Source: Dyadobacter sp. Leaf189
GTDB taxonomy: Bacteria > Bacteroidota > Bacteroidia > Cytophagales > Spirosomataceae
Direction: 5' to 3'
Assembly: GCF_001424405.1 (NCBI RefSeq)
Contig: NZ_LMPS01000001.1
Location: 1,547,999-1,611,998, forward strand
Length of the DNA stretch: 64,000 nucleotides
Every line of letters begins with the position of its first letter. The stretch's first letter is position 1. Of the stretch, positions 15,512 to 24,553 are shown in pieces. The notes below the pieces were generated by a model. The model was not told the origin of the DNA. It did no database searches and worked only from the letters and a program-made list of their open reading frames with translations. Position numbers and translations under genes: made by a program.

Positions 15512-17506
15512 TTACTTCCTTAACTGCTTTACCAATGCGCGAATCTCTTCTGCTGTTTTGTAGGATTTAGGGCCTCGCCTGATCCTGGTGCGAATGTATT
15601 TGGGACGTTTTTTGGTCTCTTCAAAGATCTTGGTGATGTATTCTCCCAGGAACGAAATTCCCAGTATTGTTAATCCGCCGAAAAACACGATCAATACAAT
15701 TACCGTACTGATACCCTGTGGAGTATTCGGGAAAAAGAACAGTTTTGCCAGTATTTGCCAGATAATTCCCAGAATCGAAAGTCCGGTCAATGCAAAACCT
15801 GCGTAACTCATTAATTCAAGCGGCGCGAAACTGAACGAGAAAATAGCCTTTTTCGCCCACCAGATGTTCTTTGTCCAGTTGTTAGTTGATACTCCGAACA
15901 TCCGCTCAGGTCTCACATAAGGTACGCCGGTTTGCTTGAAACCGACCCACGCCCGAAGTCCTCTCAAAAATTGCTCCGTCTCGGGAAGGTCTACCAGTTC
16001 TTTAACCACTTTGCGGTCGATCATCGAGAAATCGCCTGCGTCCCTTGGAATGGGAATGTAGCTGAGGCCCTGGAAAACCTTATAAAATGTCTTATAGAAA
16101 AAATGAATGTGCGGCTTCATCTCGCGTTGCACGCGCACACCGTAAACCACATCATTGCCTTCCATCCACTTCTCGTAAAATGCCGGGATAATTTCAGGCG
16201 GATCCTGTAAATCGCCGTCCATTAAAACCACGCAATCGCCGGTCGCGATTTCCATTCCGCTCAGAAAAGCTGATTGGGACCCGAAATTGCGGGAGTGACT
16301 GATACCCACTACATTCGGGTCTTTGTCACAGATTTTATTAATAACTTCTTCCTGATTATCAGGGGAGCTGTCATTTACAAATATGATCTCGTAGCGTACT
16401 TTAAGTTCATTAAAGGTCTTTACCAGCCGGTCGTACATAAAAGGAATCGCCTGCGCATCCTTGTAGCACGCGATAATCGCCGTAATTACCGGGTTCAGTT
16501 TCGGGTTTTCAAATGCGGGGATTACCTTACTCTCGTAGCTGATACTTTCCTGCCACGCACTGTATTTTGATAGCCCTGTTTGCAGTGAAGTCCGCGCCTT
16601 CCAGCCAAAATCCTGCTCGAAAGCAGAGGGATCGCCATACCATTCGGCCAGGTCCCATTTACGGTTTGAAAAGCTGCCCCACTGCGGTTCCTGCGTAATA
16701 GAAAATGTGGCCCGGGTAACATCCACGAGGTCGCCCATTGTGGTCTTTTTGCCCGTTGCAATATTATATGACCTGCCGGACGTTGCTGGGCTGATCTTCA
16801 ATGCGGCATCCAGAAATGCTTCGACACAGTCTTCTATAAAAACAAAATCCCGGCTGATATCCGGTGATACCAGCGAAGGCAGCTCCTTTCTTCTGGCATT
16901 TTCAATGAGCTTCGGGATCAGCCGGTCTGGCTCTTCCCAGTACCCGTAAATGGAATAAAGCCGAAGATTCAGTGTTTTCAGACTGGCAACTTTGGCATAA
17001 TATTCAAGCAGATAGGCTGCCGAGACCTTAGAAACTGCATAGTGGCTGTTTGGCTCCACACGGTCGGTTTCCTTCGGAGAAGTACAGTTAAAACCATATT
17101 CCGAGCTGCTGCCCGCATGAATGTAAACCATTTCGGGTGTACAGTTTTGCAGGATATTGGCAGTTCCGATTACATTGGTTTCGTAGGTCAGATTGACATT
17201 GCTTTGCTTACTGTAAGCGCCATAAGCAGCCAGGTTAAATATGGTCTGGGGCTTGTATCTTTCAAAAATCTCCTGAACAGAGTTATTGGAAAGGATATCG
17301 CAGTGCACAATATTTTCGAAGGGCACATTCAACAGCTTCAACCGCCAGGCTTTGGTCGCATCGTGTGTCAATGCGTAGCAATCTTTACGGATCTTGAATA
17401 TATCGTTGAAAAGATTGGCGCCGATAAAGCCGCTGGCTCCGAAAACGAAAATTGGCCCTTTTAAACTTTCAATTTTTTCGCGGTAAACCGGTAAATGGTC
17501 AAGCAT
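15512..17506 (-). CDS. Fusion: NAD-dependent sugar epimerase/dehydratase + GT2 polyprenyl-type glycosyltransferase
   Basis: 664 aa with two enzymes in one chain. Residues about 17-320 form a short-chain epimerase/dehydratase: GASGFIG at 23-29 (NAD binding), a SSSEYG serine region, and Tyr156-xxx-Lys160 in HYAVSK. Residues about 338-664 are a GT2 domain of the GtrB/ArnC type: VNDSSPDN, MDGDLQDPP (about 429-437), then two C-terminal transmembrane helices and a basic tail. Such GTs charge undecaprenyl phosphate with a sugar. The fusion suggests that the sugar made by the epimerase half is passed directly to a lipid carrier; this is inference. Its start overlaps the end of the transketolase N-half gene by 8 bp. 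Confidence 0.88.
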   Translation of the reverse strand: MLDHLPVYREKIESLKGPIFVFGASGFIGANLFNDIFKIRKDCYALTHDATKAWRLKLLNVPFENIVHCDILSNNSVQEIFERYKPQTIFNLAAYGAYSKQSNVNLTYETNVIGTANILQNCTPEMVYIHAGSSSEYGFNCTSPKETDRVEPNSHYAVSKVSAAYLLEYYAKVASLKTLNLRLYSIYGYWEEPDRLIPKLIENARRKELPSLVSPDISRDFVFIEDCVEAFLDAALKISPATSGRSYNIATGKKTTMGDLVDVTRATFSITQEPQWGSFSNRKWDLAEWYGDPSAFEQDFGWKARTSLQTGLSKYSAWQESISYESKVIPAFENPKLNPVITAIIACYKDAQAIPFMYDRLVKTFNELKVRYEIIFVNDSSPDNQEEVINKICDKDPNVVGISHSRNFGSQSAFLSGMEIATGDCVVLMDGDLQDPPEIIPAFYEKWMEGNDVVYGVRVQREMKPHIHFFYKTFYKVFQGLSYIPIPRDAGDFSMIDRKVVKELVDLPETEQFLRGLRAWVGFKQTGVPYVRPERMFGVSTNNWTKNIWWAKKAIFSFSFAPLELMSYAGFALTGLSILGIIWQILAKLFFFPNTPQGISTVIVLIVFFGGLTILGISFLGEYITKIFEETKKRPKYIRTRIRRGPKSYKTAEEIRALVKQLRK

Positions 17507-18326
17507 TCGTCAATTCATTAAAATAGCGCTCCTTTACTTCAAGGGTTGCTTGCTCATATTGGTCTTTGTTCATCGGCAGGTAATGCCATTCCAGCTTGTT
17601 TTCCATGTAGGAAACACCCTTGCCTTTTACCGTATTCGCGATAATTGCTTTTGGTAATCCGTTTTTGTGGCTTTTCAGCTCATTCACCGCCATACTGATG
17701 GATACAACATCGTGACCGTCCACTTCAATGGTTTCAAAACCAATTGCTTTCCATTTTTCAACAGAAGCTGTTTCACCTAAAACCTGATCCGTAAAGCCAA
17801 AACCCTGCAAACCGTTTTTGTCGACGATCATCATCAGGTTATCAAGCTGATTTTGAATGGCATAATGGGCTGCTTCCCAGGTAGTACCCTCGTTTGTTTC
17901 GCCATCAGAAAGCAATGCATAGGAATAGCTTTCCTCTCCTGCTACCTTGGCGGCGTGCGCAATTCCGGTCGCGATAGGCAAACCATGGCCCAGTGAACCT
18001 GTTGCAAAAGGAATTCCCTTGTACTGGCGTGGAGCCGGGTGGGCTGGTAATGTAGTGCCGTCAAGATAAAAGGTATCCAGCTCTTCGTCAGTGATTTCGC
18101 CCAATGCATTCAGGCAGGCATAAAGTGCAGCTGCTGCGTGGCCTTTGGACAGGATAAAAGTATCGTCAACCGATTTTTGAAGAAAAAGCACTGCGATCAT
18201 CAGATCAATGCAGCTCAGGGAGCAGCCGATGTGGCCTGCATTGGCTTTATGGTATAAACCCAGGATTTTAACGCGGAGCTCACCGCTTATTTGCCGTGGA
18301 TCATTCAATATCTCTTCTGCGGTCAT
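17499..18326 (-). CDS. Transketolase, N-terminal half (split enzyme)
   Basis: 275 aa from the ATG at 18326; a longer frame from 18362 is less likely because the family begins near MTAEEIL. It carries the thiamine-pyrophosphate domain: LSKGHAAAALYACL, GSLGHGLPIATGIA, and SDGETNEGTTWEAA followed by VDKNGLQGFG, the diphosphate- and Mg-binding motif (SDGE in place of the common GDGE, as in many split forms). It pairs with the C-terminal half at 13999-14919. Its stop overlaps the start of the epimerase-GT2 fusion, so these two are translationally coupled. It probably transfers a two-carbon ketol unit in synthesis of the surface sugar. Confidence 0.88.
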   Translation of the reverse strand: MTAEEILNDPRQISGELRVKILGLYHKANAGHIGCSLSCIDLMIAVLFLQKSVDDTFILSKGHAAAALYACLNALGEITDEELDTFYLDGTTLPAHPAPRQYKGIPFATGSLGHGLPIATGIAHAAKVAGEESYSYALLSDGETNEGTTWEAAHYAIQNQLDNLMMIVDKNGLQGFGFTDQVLGETASVEKWKAIGFETIEVDGHDVVSISMAVNELKSHKNGLPKAIIANTVKGKGVSYMENKLEWHYLPMNKDQYEQATLEVKERYFNELTNA

Positions 18327-18452
18327 GCGTGATGTGTATATCAATTGTAGGGAACTGCTCACAAAATAACGGTCAAATCGTGTGTTTTAAGTGCGCAATA
18401 TACGAAATCTTATTGGACGGCTTTGAAAAGGGCAGGTTATGCTGGCGGGTTT

Positions 18453-20312
18453 TCAGTAACGGACACCTTTCAGGTTGACAATTACCATCGGTACCGGCTG
18501 TCCAGCTTTTTTGAGCCTGATCAGGTCGGTTTCAGTCGTGTCCATTACCTGGATGTACTGTGCGTCTTTGGGTAGGTAAAGGTTGGTCAATTGAGCGTCC
18601 TGAACGGAGTAGGGAAGGAAAGTTTTATCCATTTCACGCCTCGCTATCAGTTTGATCGCGGGATAAAGGATGGTATCTCCCTTCTGATAGGTGCTTTTGA
18701 TCTTCTGCGCTGCTGCGTAATAAGGATTCGATATGCGAGGCTCCGCGAAATAGCCGTATTTGGTAGAACGGTCCTGGTAAAATTCCCGCAGACGCAAGCC
18801 TACAAAGCACAGCTGAATTGCCAGGAACACGTAAAGTAATACCCTGTATCCAAGTTGCAGCTTGCGGTAGTATTGCAGCAGCAGACTTAACAAAACAATT
18901 ACATAAGGAAATGAAAATCCCGGGTAGCGCTGGTTCAAACCATACGTGTGCCCCGCGCGGAATGCCATGAAGATCAGGAAAAAAGTAGGGATCAGTCCCA
19001 TTAAATAGAGCATCCACAATCTCTTACGCTCCTCAGTACTGGCAGCCCGGTGTATATCGGGAATAAACGACAATGCAAAAATGCTGACAGAGAAGATGCT
19101 GAACTGCAGCTTATGATGACTGTAAAACAGCCCGGCAAGAATGATGAACAGGAAAGGTACTTTGTCTTTAATATGTTCCGGCGCCTTGATGTGATTTCTG
19201 AAACGAAACCAGAGGATGAGCAGCAAGCCCGTAGCAATTGCGACTACAATATTCCTTTTCCCGCCCAATGCATCTGTAAGCCCATTTGTAAAGATGACGA
19301 GATCGGTGAAAATCGGTAATGCACGTTGAAATACATTGCCGAGGGTAGCTGGCAGGATTGTTCCGTAAGGATTGTTTAGAGGCATCGTCTCCGCCATTCT
19401 TTTATAAAGGTCCGCCTGATCCTTTAACGTATATAACGTGTATTTACCGCCTCCCAAAGTAAGCCACCAGGTAAGTCCCGACAATGCAGCCACTGCGGCC
19501 AGCGCCATTCTGATCCAGCCTTTTATACTCCTCAAAAAGAAAAGTGCATACGCACCGTGTGCAAGCAAAACGGAAATGGTAAGAAAGTGCGACAACAAAC
19601 CTAGCCCTGCAGAAAGAATGTAGCCCAGGTACAACAATGCCGTTTTTTGCTTGCTCGCTTTGTTTTCGATGATCTGAAGAAAGAAATACGTCGCCAGAAG
19701 CGTCAGGAAAAAAGTAAGCGAGTAGTTGCGCGCCTGGTGACTGTATGCAATGAAAAATGGCTCGACAGCAACAATGGCAGCTGCGATCAGCCCGGTATTC
19801 GCACTGAAAAAGCGTCGGCCAAACAGGTAAGTCAAACCGATGATCATCACACTCAGAAGCACCGAGAAAGATCGGGCGGAGTAGTCGGACAAGCCAAAAA
19901 TGTCCATCCAGATGTGCAGGAGCAGGTAATAGAACGGGCTGTTACCAATATCGCTGCGCGTCAGGGCGTCGTAATAATCGTTAATTGTTTTGGGTGCCCA
20001 GAATTCAGCAGGGGTAAACGCGCGGGCAGTCGGAATTTCTTCGTAGGTAAAAGAGCGTATTACCTGCAGTGGTCTGTAATCCAGTGGAGGCGTTTTCCAA
20101 AACTCCTTGATCGCAAGTCTTTGCGTTGAATAAACCGGCTTTTGATTCGCGCCTTCCAGGACAATTCCCTGGCTGACAACCATCGTACTTTTCTCATCAA
20201 AAAAAATGCTGAACCGGTCCAGACGATATAATCTTAATGCGGTTCCGGCAATCAGAATGACAATTAAAATGAGCCAGGAACGCAGATTTTCGCTTGTGAA
20301 ATTTTGGGACAT
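18453..20312 (-). CDS. Family 39-like (ArnT/PMT type) membrane glycosyltransferase
   Basis: About 619 aa from the ATG at 20312; an in-frame start at 20351 adds 13 residues that do not fit the family. It has about 12 transmembrane segments. The first is followed by RLYRLDRFSIFFDEKS, the external acidic loop (Asp-Glu) of GT-C enzymes. Further in are GNSPFYYLLLHIWMDIFG and RSFSVLLSVMIIGLTYLFGRRFF, both typical of PMT_2 proteins. It uses polyprenyl-phosphate sugars on the periplasmic side to modify lipid or protein. It is the first gene of the glycan locus, about 125 bp upstream of the transketolase N-half. The donor could be the lipid-linked sugar made by the fusion protein (inference). Confidence 0.87.
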   Translation of the reverse strand: MSQNFTSENLRSWLILIVILIAGTALRLYRLDRFSIFFDEKSTMVVSQGIVLEGANQKPVYSTQRLAIKEFWKTPPLDYRPLQVIRSFTYEEIPTARAFTPAEFWAPKTINDYYDALTRSDIGNSPFYYLLLHIWMDIFGLSDYSARSFSVLLSVMIIGLTYLFGRRFFSANTGLIAAAIVAVEPFFIAYSHQARNYSLTFFLTLLATYFFLQIIENKASKQKTALLYLGYILSAGLGLLSHFLTISVLLAHGAYALFFLRSIKGWIRMALAAVAALSGLTWWLTLGGGKYTLYTLKDQADLYKRMAETMPLNNPYGTILPATLGNVFQRALPIFTDLVIFTNGLTDALGGKRNIVVAIATGLLLILWFRFRNHIKAPEHIKDKVPFLFIILAGLFYSHHKLQFSIFSVSIFALSFIPDIHRAASTEERKRLWMLYLMGLIPTFFLIFMAFRAGHTYGLNQRYPGFSFPYVIVLLSLLLQYYRKLQLGYRVLLYVFLAIQLCFVGLRLREFYQDRSTKYGYFAEPRISNPYYAAAQKIKSTYQKGDTILYPAIKLIARREMDKTFLPYSVQDAQLTNLYLPKDAQYIQVMDTTETDLIRLKKAGQPVPMVIVNLKGVRY

Positions 20313-20408
20313 CAGATGTTTGCTGGTGGGTTCCGTTTTGAGAAAATGCACGGAATTAACATATCAAGTAGCCGCGAAAATAAACAAATTTCCTTAACAG
20401 GGCATTTT

Positions 20409-22436
20409 TCAGATTTTAAGAATCGTAAATTCTACCCTGCGGTTCCGCTGGCGCGTTTGTTCGGTCTGGTTGCTTGCAATCGGCCTGGCCGGTCCCCAGG
20501 CTTTGGTTTGAATGCGTTTTTCTTCAATGCCTTTTGCGAGCAGGTACTTCTTCACTTCGGCCACCCGGTCAGCCGACAGCTTCACATTTTTTTGTACTTC
20601 ACCCTGGTTATCCGTGTGTCCTTCCAGCAGTATTTCCATGGTCGGGTAAGTCTTCATCGCATTCACAATGCGGTCGAGCTCCGGAAAGGAAGTTTCTATC
20701 ACAGTGGCACTGCTTTGTGCGAACATGGTGTTGCTCAGCCGAATCTGCGCTCCCTTTTTTACTGGTTGTAAATAAAGGTTTTTACGTATGGTTTTAAAAC
20801 CGGTGTCACCCATCAGGTCTATTTCTTCTGAGATCGGGAAGTAACCTTCCCCGGAAGCGGCTACTTTGTAAACTTCTTTCAATGGCAAAATGAGCCGGTA
20901 CTCGCCGGTTTCAGGATCAAAGGTCGCTTTGCTGAAAACCGAGTTATCTTTCTTGATCTCGGCAACAATCTCGGATTTGACCGGCTTGGTCGTTTCTGCC
21001 TCATACACATTGCCTGCTACGATCACCACAGGCTCCGGCTTGATCTCCGGCGACATTCTTATCCTGAAAATGTCCTCCGTACCCGGTGTTTTTTCGCTTG
21101 CGGCAAAGTATGCATAATCGCCGGTTGCAGGTACGTTCAGGTATGCATCCCACAAAGGCGAGTTAATAGAAGGTCCCAGGTTCTCCGGTTTCGACCATTT
21201 CAGCCAGGTATCGTCCAGCCTCCTTGTCAGGAAAATATCTCCGCGTCCGTAGCCGCTGTGCCCGAAGGAGGAAAAGTACAGCGTTTTATTGTCCAGCGCC
21301 AGAAAAGGAGTACCCTCGTCATCGGCCGAATTGATCAGAGAACCCAGGTTGCGCGGTTCTGTCCAGGTTTCATCTTTTTGTAAAAACGAAATATAAAGGT
21401 CTTTGCCGCCCTCAGTGTCCGGTCTTTGAATCGAAATGATCAGTACATTCTCAAATGGGGAAACGGTGATTTCAACACTCTCCGTTTTTTCAAGCATATT
21501 CAGGATCTTGGATTCTTTAGGAAAAGACCAGCCTGTCTTGGTTTTAAATGATTTGGAAAACCCGAAGTACATACTCCCGTCAGGACGGTACACATTGATC
21601 AGGTAAAGCGTTTTGCCGTCGGCTGAGATACTGGTCGCAGCATTGGGTCCCGCGTTATTGATCGGCGAACCCATATTCACTGCATTTGCCCACTGACCTT
21701 TCTCATTAGCTGTCGAAAACCAAACGTCCTGCATGGCCGGGTTACCTACATTGCCGGCGAAATTGCTGCGGGTGAAGAAAAGGGTTTTTCCATCTGGCGA
21801 AATGACCGGCGCCACGTCCTGACCGCTACTGTTAATCGCGCTACCCAGATTTTCCTTCTTTGACTTAAAGTCAATGCCTGTCGCTACATTGATGCGGGCT
21901 TCAATCGGTTCGAGACTTTCCGAAATCCCTACCGCGTCAATTTCATTAAAGCCTGACACTTTGCCGGTTTGCATCACCAGCTTCACTGCATTGACCATCA
22001 GGTTTTGTTGCTTTGGAAAAATCCGCAGCATCCGTCCTTTCACAGTTTGCTGACTGGCGGGCGCCTCCATTACGAGGTACTCTTTGCCCGAAGGATCGTA
22101 AGCATATACCCGCACAATCGCTCCCGGGTTAAAATTCTCAGCTATTGCAATCTGTTTTGCAGGAATGGCTTTTTCAAATCCGACTTTGATCCAGTCTTCA
22201 CTTCTGTTGTCCGCCTCGGCGGGCGACCATGCACAGGGACTTGTCCCGAAATCGGGCAGCTTATTTGGTTCACCCAGGATTTGTTTGGCGCGGGAAGCGT
22301 GGCCGAATGCAGAAGGCCGTAATTCAGAAGAGTAGCCAAGTACTTTGCTGGCCCATATTACCTCCTGAGCTTCACTGTAATGGGGAAAAACGGAGGTAAG
22401 CAGGCAAAATGTAATAAATCGTGTCAGTAAATTCAT
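20409..22436 (-). CDS. OmpA family protein with PD40/WD40-like propeller
   Basis: About 675 aa from the ATG at 22436, which starts the signal peptide MNLLTRFITFCLLTSVFPHYSEAQ. The N-terminal 150 residues form a jelly-roll-like region (WSPAEADNRSEDWIKVGF). A propeller of PD40 blades follows, with repeats such as SPDGKTLFFTRS, SADGKTLYLINV and DNKTLYFSS. A carboxypeptidase-regulatory-like domain (about 470-560) comes next, then an OmpA-like peptidoglycan-binding domain: LEGHTDNQGEVQKN, SADRVAEVKKYL and RQRNRRVEFTI. This architecture is common in Bacteroidota envelope proteins and tethers the outer membrane to peptidoglycan. Its specific task is unknown. It is a single gene between the glycan locus and a DUF4038 gene. 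Confidence 0.9.
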   Translation of the reverse strand: MNLLTRFITFCLLTSVFPHYSEAQEVIWASKVLGYSSELRPSAFGHASRAKQILGEPNKLPDFGTSPCAWSPAEADNRSEDWIKVGFEKAIPAKQIAIAENFNPGAIVRVYAYDPSGKEYLVMEAPASQQTVKGRMLRIFPKQQNLMVNAVKLVMQTGKVSGFNEIDAVGISESLEPIEARINVATGIDFKSKKENLGSAINSSGQDVAPVISPDGKTLFFTRSNFAGNVGNPAMQDVWFSTANEKGQWANAVNMGSPINNAGPNAATSISADGKTLYLINVYRPDGSMYFGFSKSFKTKTGWSFPKESKILNMLEKTESVEITVSPFENVLIISIQRPDTEGGKDLYISFLQKDETWTEPRNLGSLINSADDEGTPFLALDNKTLYFSSFGHSGYGRGDIFLTRRLDDTWLKWSKPENLGPSINSPLWDAYLNVPATGDYAYFAASEKTPGTEDIFRIRMSPEIKPEPVVIVAGNVYEAETTKPVKSEIVAEIKKDNSVFSKATFDPETGEYRLILPLKEVYKVAASGEGYFPISEEIDLMGDTGFKTIRKNLYLQPVKKGAQIRLSNTMFAQSSATVIETSFPELDRIVNAMKTYPTMEILLEGHTDNQGEVQKNVKLSADRVAEVKKYLLAKGIEEKRIQTKAWGPARPIASNQTEQTRQRNRRVEFTILKI

Positions 22437-22508
22437 GGGGGCGCTCCTTTCCGGCAGAGGCAAGTCAGTATCTAGTAATATTATTAAGAATACAGATGAA
22501 TGCCAAAC

Positions 22509-23828
22509 TTACTGTTTGGAGCCGATCAGCAATATCCAGTCCCAGCCGGGCTGTGAGTCGGGTGGTTGTACCACAACCTGTTCTGCCGTGCTGAACTTTC
22601 CGCCGTCCCACCTGCGGCCTGTCCGCGGACTGTACCAGACAGCGCCAAACTCACTTCCGTGCAAGTATTTCAGATCAACTTTGACGGGCCTGGACTCGGG
22701 CAGGTACATCATGCACATTCGTTTATTGGACAGGGAAACAATGCCGATATCGGCTTTGTCAATGGAGTCGGGCAGCAGGTCGGGCTTGTCGGGTTGCATG
22801 TATTCCCACGGGATACCTTTGAGGATTTTCACCAGCTCGTGAATGTACTCTGCGCCGTCTTTGGTGATATTGACTTTCCAGGTTGGATTGAAATTCTTGA
22901 TCGTGCTCATGTGGCAAAATCCCGCTGCCGAGCTCATAATAGATTGGTAAGCCTGTGTCCGGATCAATGAAGACTGATCGGTTATCTCTCTTGGAAACTC
23001 AGAGTTTGCAATTAAAAATGGCCTTAATGTAGCTTCTGCCGAGTTTTTCTGCCAGTTGGCCAATGCAGCGTACTCGGAAGGAGTTACTGTTGAATCGGGG
23101 ATAATGAATTTCAGACTCGAAAAATTCGAAGGGTTCTCATTCAGATTAGTAGGTGAGCAGGTATTCAGCGAAGCCAGTATCTGTCCCTCCGAAACCGACC
23201 TGATCCCTTCCGCAATCGCGCCAAATTGCGCCGCACTCTGGTATTCTTCTTCACTTACGATCCAGATAACGTTGGAATAACCGGCAAAAGCCTTGCCGAC
23301 GTAGGTGCCGTACTCTTTCCACGCTGTTTCACTATGGGTGTCGAAAATAACGTTCCAGCTTTTTCTGGATACGACAATGCCCACGACCAGATTTCGCTCC
23401 CTGGCGGCTGCTATGATCTTGCCAAAATAGTCGAAGTATGCCTTATTGGGCTTGGTAATGTCATTGTTGATAAAAGGTGAGACCTTGTTGAAGTTTCGCT
23501 GGTTTGGCAGCATGGGCAGCAGCTGCACCAGGAAGGTGTTAAAGGATTGCGACTTCCTGATATCCATATATTGAACCGCCTCATTGTAGCTGAGCCGCCG
23601 CAGCATTTGCCAGGCCACGTCGGCTACCATCAGAAACGGAACCCCGTTATTGTCGGTAATATGCCTCCCGTTGGGGCTGATTTTCAATGGAAATTTGGGC
23701 GCAGCCTCCTGGGTTGACTTAAATGGATGCACAAAGCCCAGACAAAAGGCAATCAGTATTCCCAGGCATGCGGGTAAAAGCAACTGCGCGCGGCAGCTCC
23801 TGATTTTCTGTACCAAGTTCAAATTCAA
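22509..23828 (-). CDS. DUF4038 protein, GH140-like glycoside hydrolase, exported
   Basis: 439 aa. The start codon is TTG (23828); no ATG lies between the preceding in-frame stop and the signal region LLLPACLGILIAFCLGF. The N-terminus SPNGRHITDNNGVPFLMVADVAWQ and the barrel segments YMDIRKSQSFNTFLVQLL and NVIWIVSEEEYQ match DUF4038, the (beta/alpha)8 domain of GH140 apiosidases and relatives. A C-terminal strand-rich domain ending GWDWILLIGSKQ resembles the collagen-binding-like domain usually attached. It probably cleaves a plant or exopolysaccharide side chain outside the cell; substrate specificity cannot be read from sequence. It lies 23 bp downstream of rpe, so co-transcription is possible. 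Confidence 0.8.
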   Translation of the reverse strand: MNLNLVQKIRSCRAQLLLPACLGILIAFCLGFVHPFKSTQEAAPKFPLKISPNGRHITDNNGVPFLMVADVAWQMLRRLSYNEAVQYMDIRKSQSFNTFLVQLLPMLPNQRNFNKVSPFINNDITKPNKAYFDYFGKIIAAARERNLVVGIVVSRKSWNVIFDTHSETAWKEYGTYVGKAFAGYSNVIWIVSEEEYQSAAQFGAIAEGIRSVSEGQILASLNTCSPTNLNENPSNFSSLKFIIPDSTVTPSEYAALANWQKNSAEATLRPFLIANSEFPREITDQSSLIRTQAYQSIMSSAAGFCHMSTIKNFNPTWKVNITKDGAEYIHELVKILKGIPWEYMQPDKPDLLPDSIDKADIGIVSLSNKRMCMMYLPESRPVKVDLKYLHGSEFGAVWYSPRTGRRWDGGKFSTAEQVVVQPPDSQPGWDWILLIGSKQ

Positions 23829-23851
23829 TTTGTGCGGAAGCTGAGATCTTA

Positions 23852-24499
23852 CTAGCTGTTTCTTAACTTTTCGATTGTGGCCGCAGGATCATTTGAGTTA
23901 AAAACAAAGCTGCCAGCCACCAAAATGTCCACGCCTTCTTTAACAAGTTGTGGTGCATTGTCCAGATTAACGCCGCCATCTACCTCAATCTTGAATGAAT
24001 ACCCAAATTTTTCACGAAGTGCGCTCAGCTTTGCGATTTTTTTATAGGTATTTTCAATGAATTTCTGTCCGCCGAATCCCGGGTTGACAGACATAATCAG
24101 CACCAGGTCAACATCTTCCAGTATATCTGTAAGTAGCTCAACAGGCGTATGCGGGTTTAAGGCTATACCGGCTGACAAGCCAAGCTCTTTCAGATGCTGA
24201 ATGTTCCGGTGCAGGTGCGTACAAGCTTCGTAATGAATGGTCAATCCCCAGGCACCGGCTTTCTTAAATGCTTCAAAGTAACGTTCCGGTTTTTCGATCA
24301 TCAAATGGACATCGAGCGGCTTGCCGGCGTGCTTATGAACTGCTTCGCAAACGGGTATTCCAAAAGAGATATTGGGAACAAAGGCACCGTCCATCACATC
24401 TACGTGAATATATGCGGCCGAACTTGCATTCAGCATTTCAACATCGCGTTGCAGATTGCCGAAGTCGGCAGCTAGTATGGAAGGGGCAATTTCAGCCAT
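23852..24499 (-). CDS. rpe: Ribulose-phosphate 3-epimerase
   Basis: 215 aa, the normal family length. It interconverts ribulose 5-phosphate and xylulose 5-phosphate in the pentose phosphate pathway. All signature stretches are present: IAPSILAADFGNL with the first catalytic Ser, HVDVMDGAFVPNISFG with a metal His/Asp, DVHLMIEKPE, the phosphate loop MSVNPGFGGQKFI, and KIEVDGGVN with the second catalytic Asp. The neighbouring split transketolase uses pentose phosphates, but that is some 5 kb away, and Rpe is also a housekeeping enzyme. Confidence 0.96.
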   Translation of the reverse strand: MAEIAPSILAADFGNLQRDVEMLNASSAAYIHVDVMDGAFVPNISFGIPVCEAVHKHAGKPLDVHLMIEKPERYFEAFKKAGAWGLTIHYEACTHLHRNIQHLKELGLSAGIALNPHTPVELLTDILEDVDLVLIMSVNPGFGGQKFIENTYKKIAKLSALREKFGYSFKIEVDGGVNLDNAPQLVKEGVDILVAGSFVFNSNDPAATIEKLRNS

Positions 24500-24553
24500 T
24501 GGAAATCTTCTTTTTGTAAAAACGATATCCGGCGAAATTAGCGAATTACTTAT

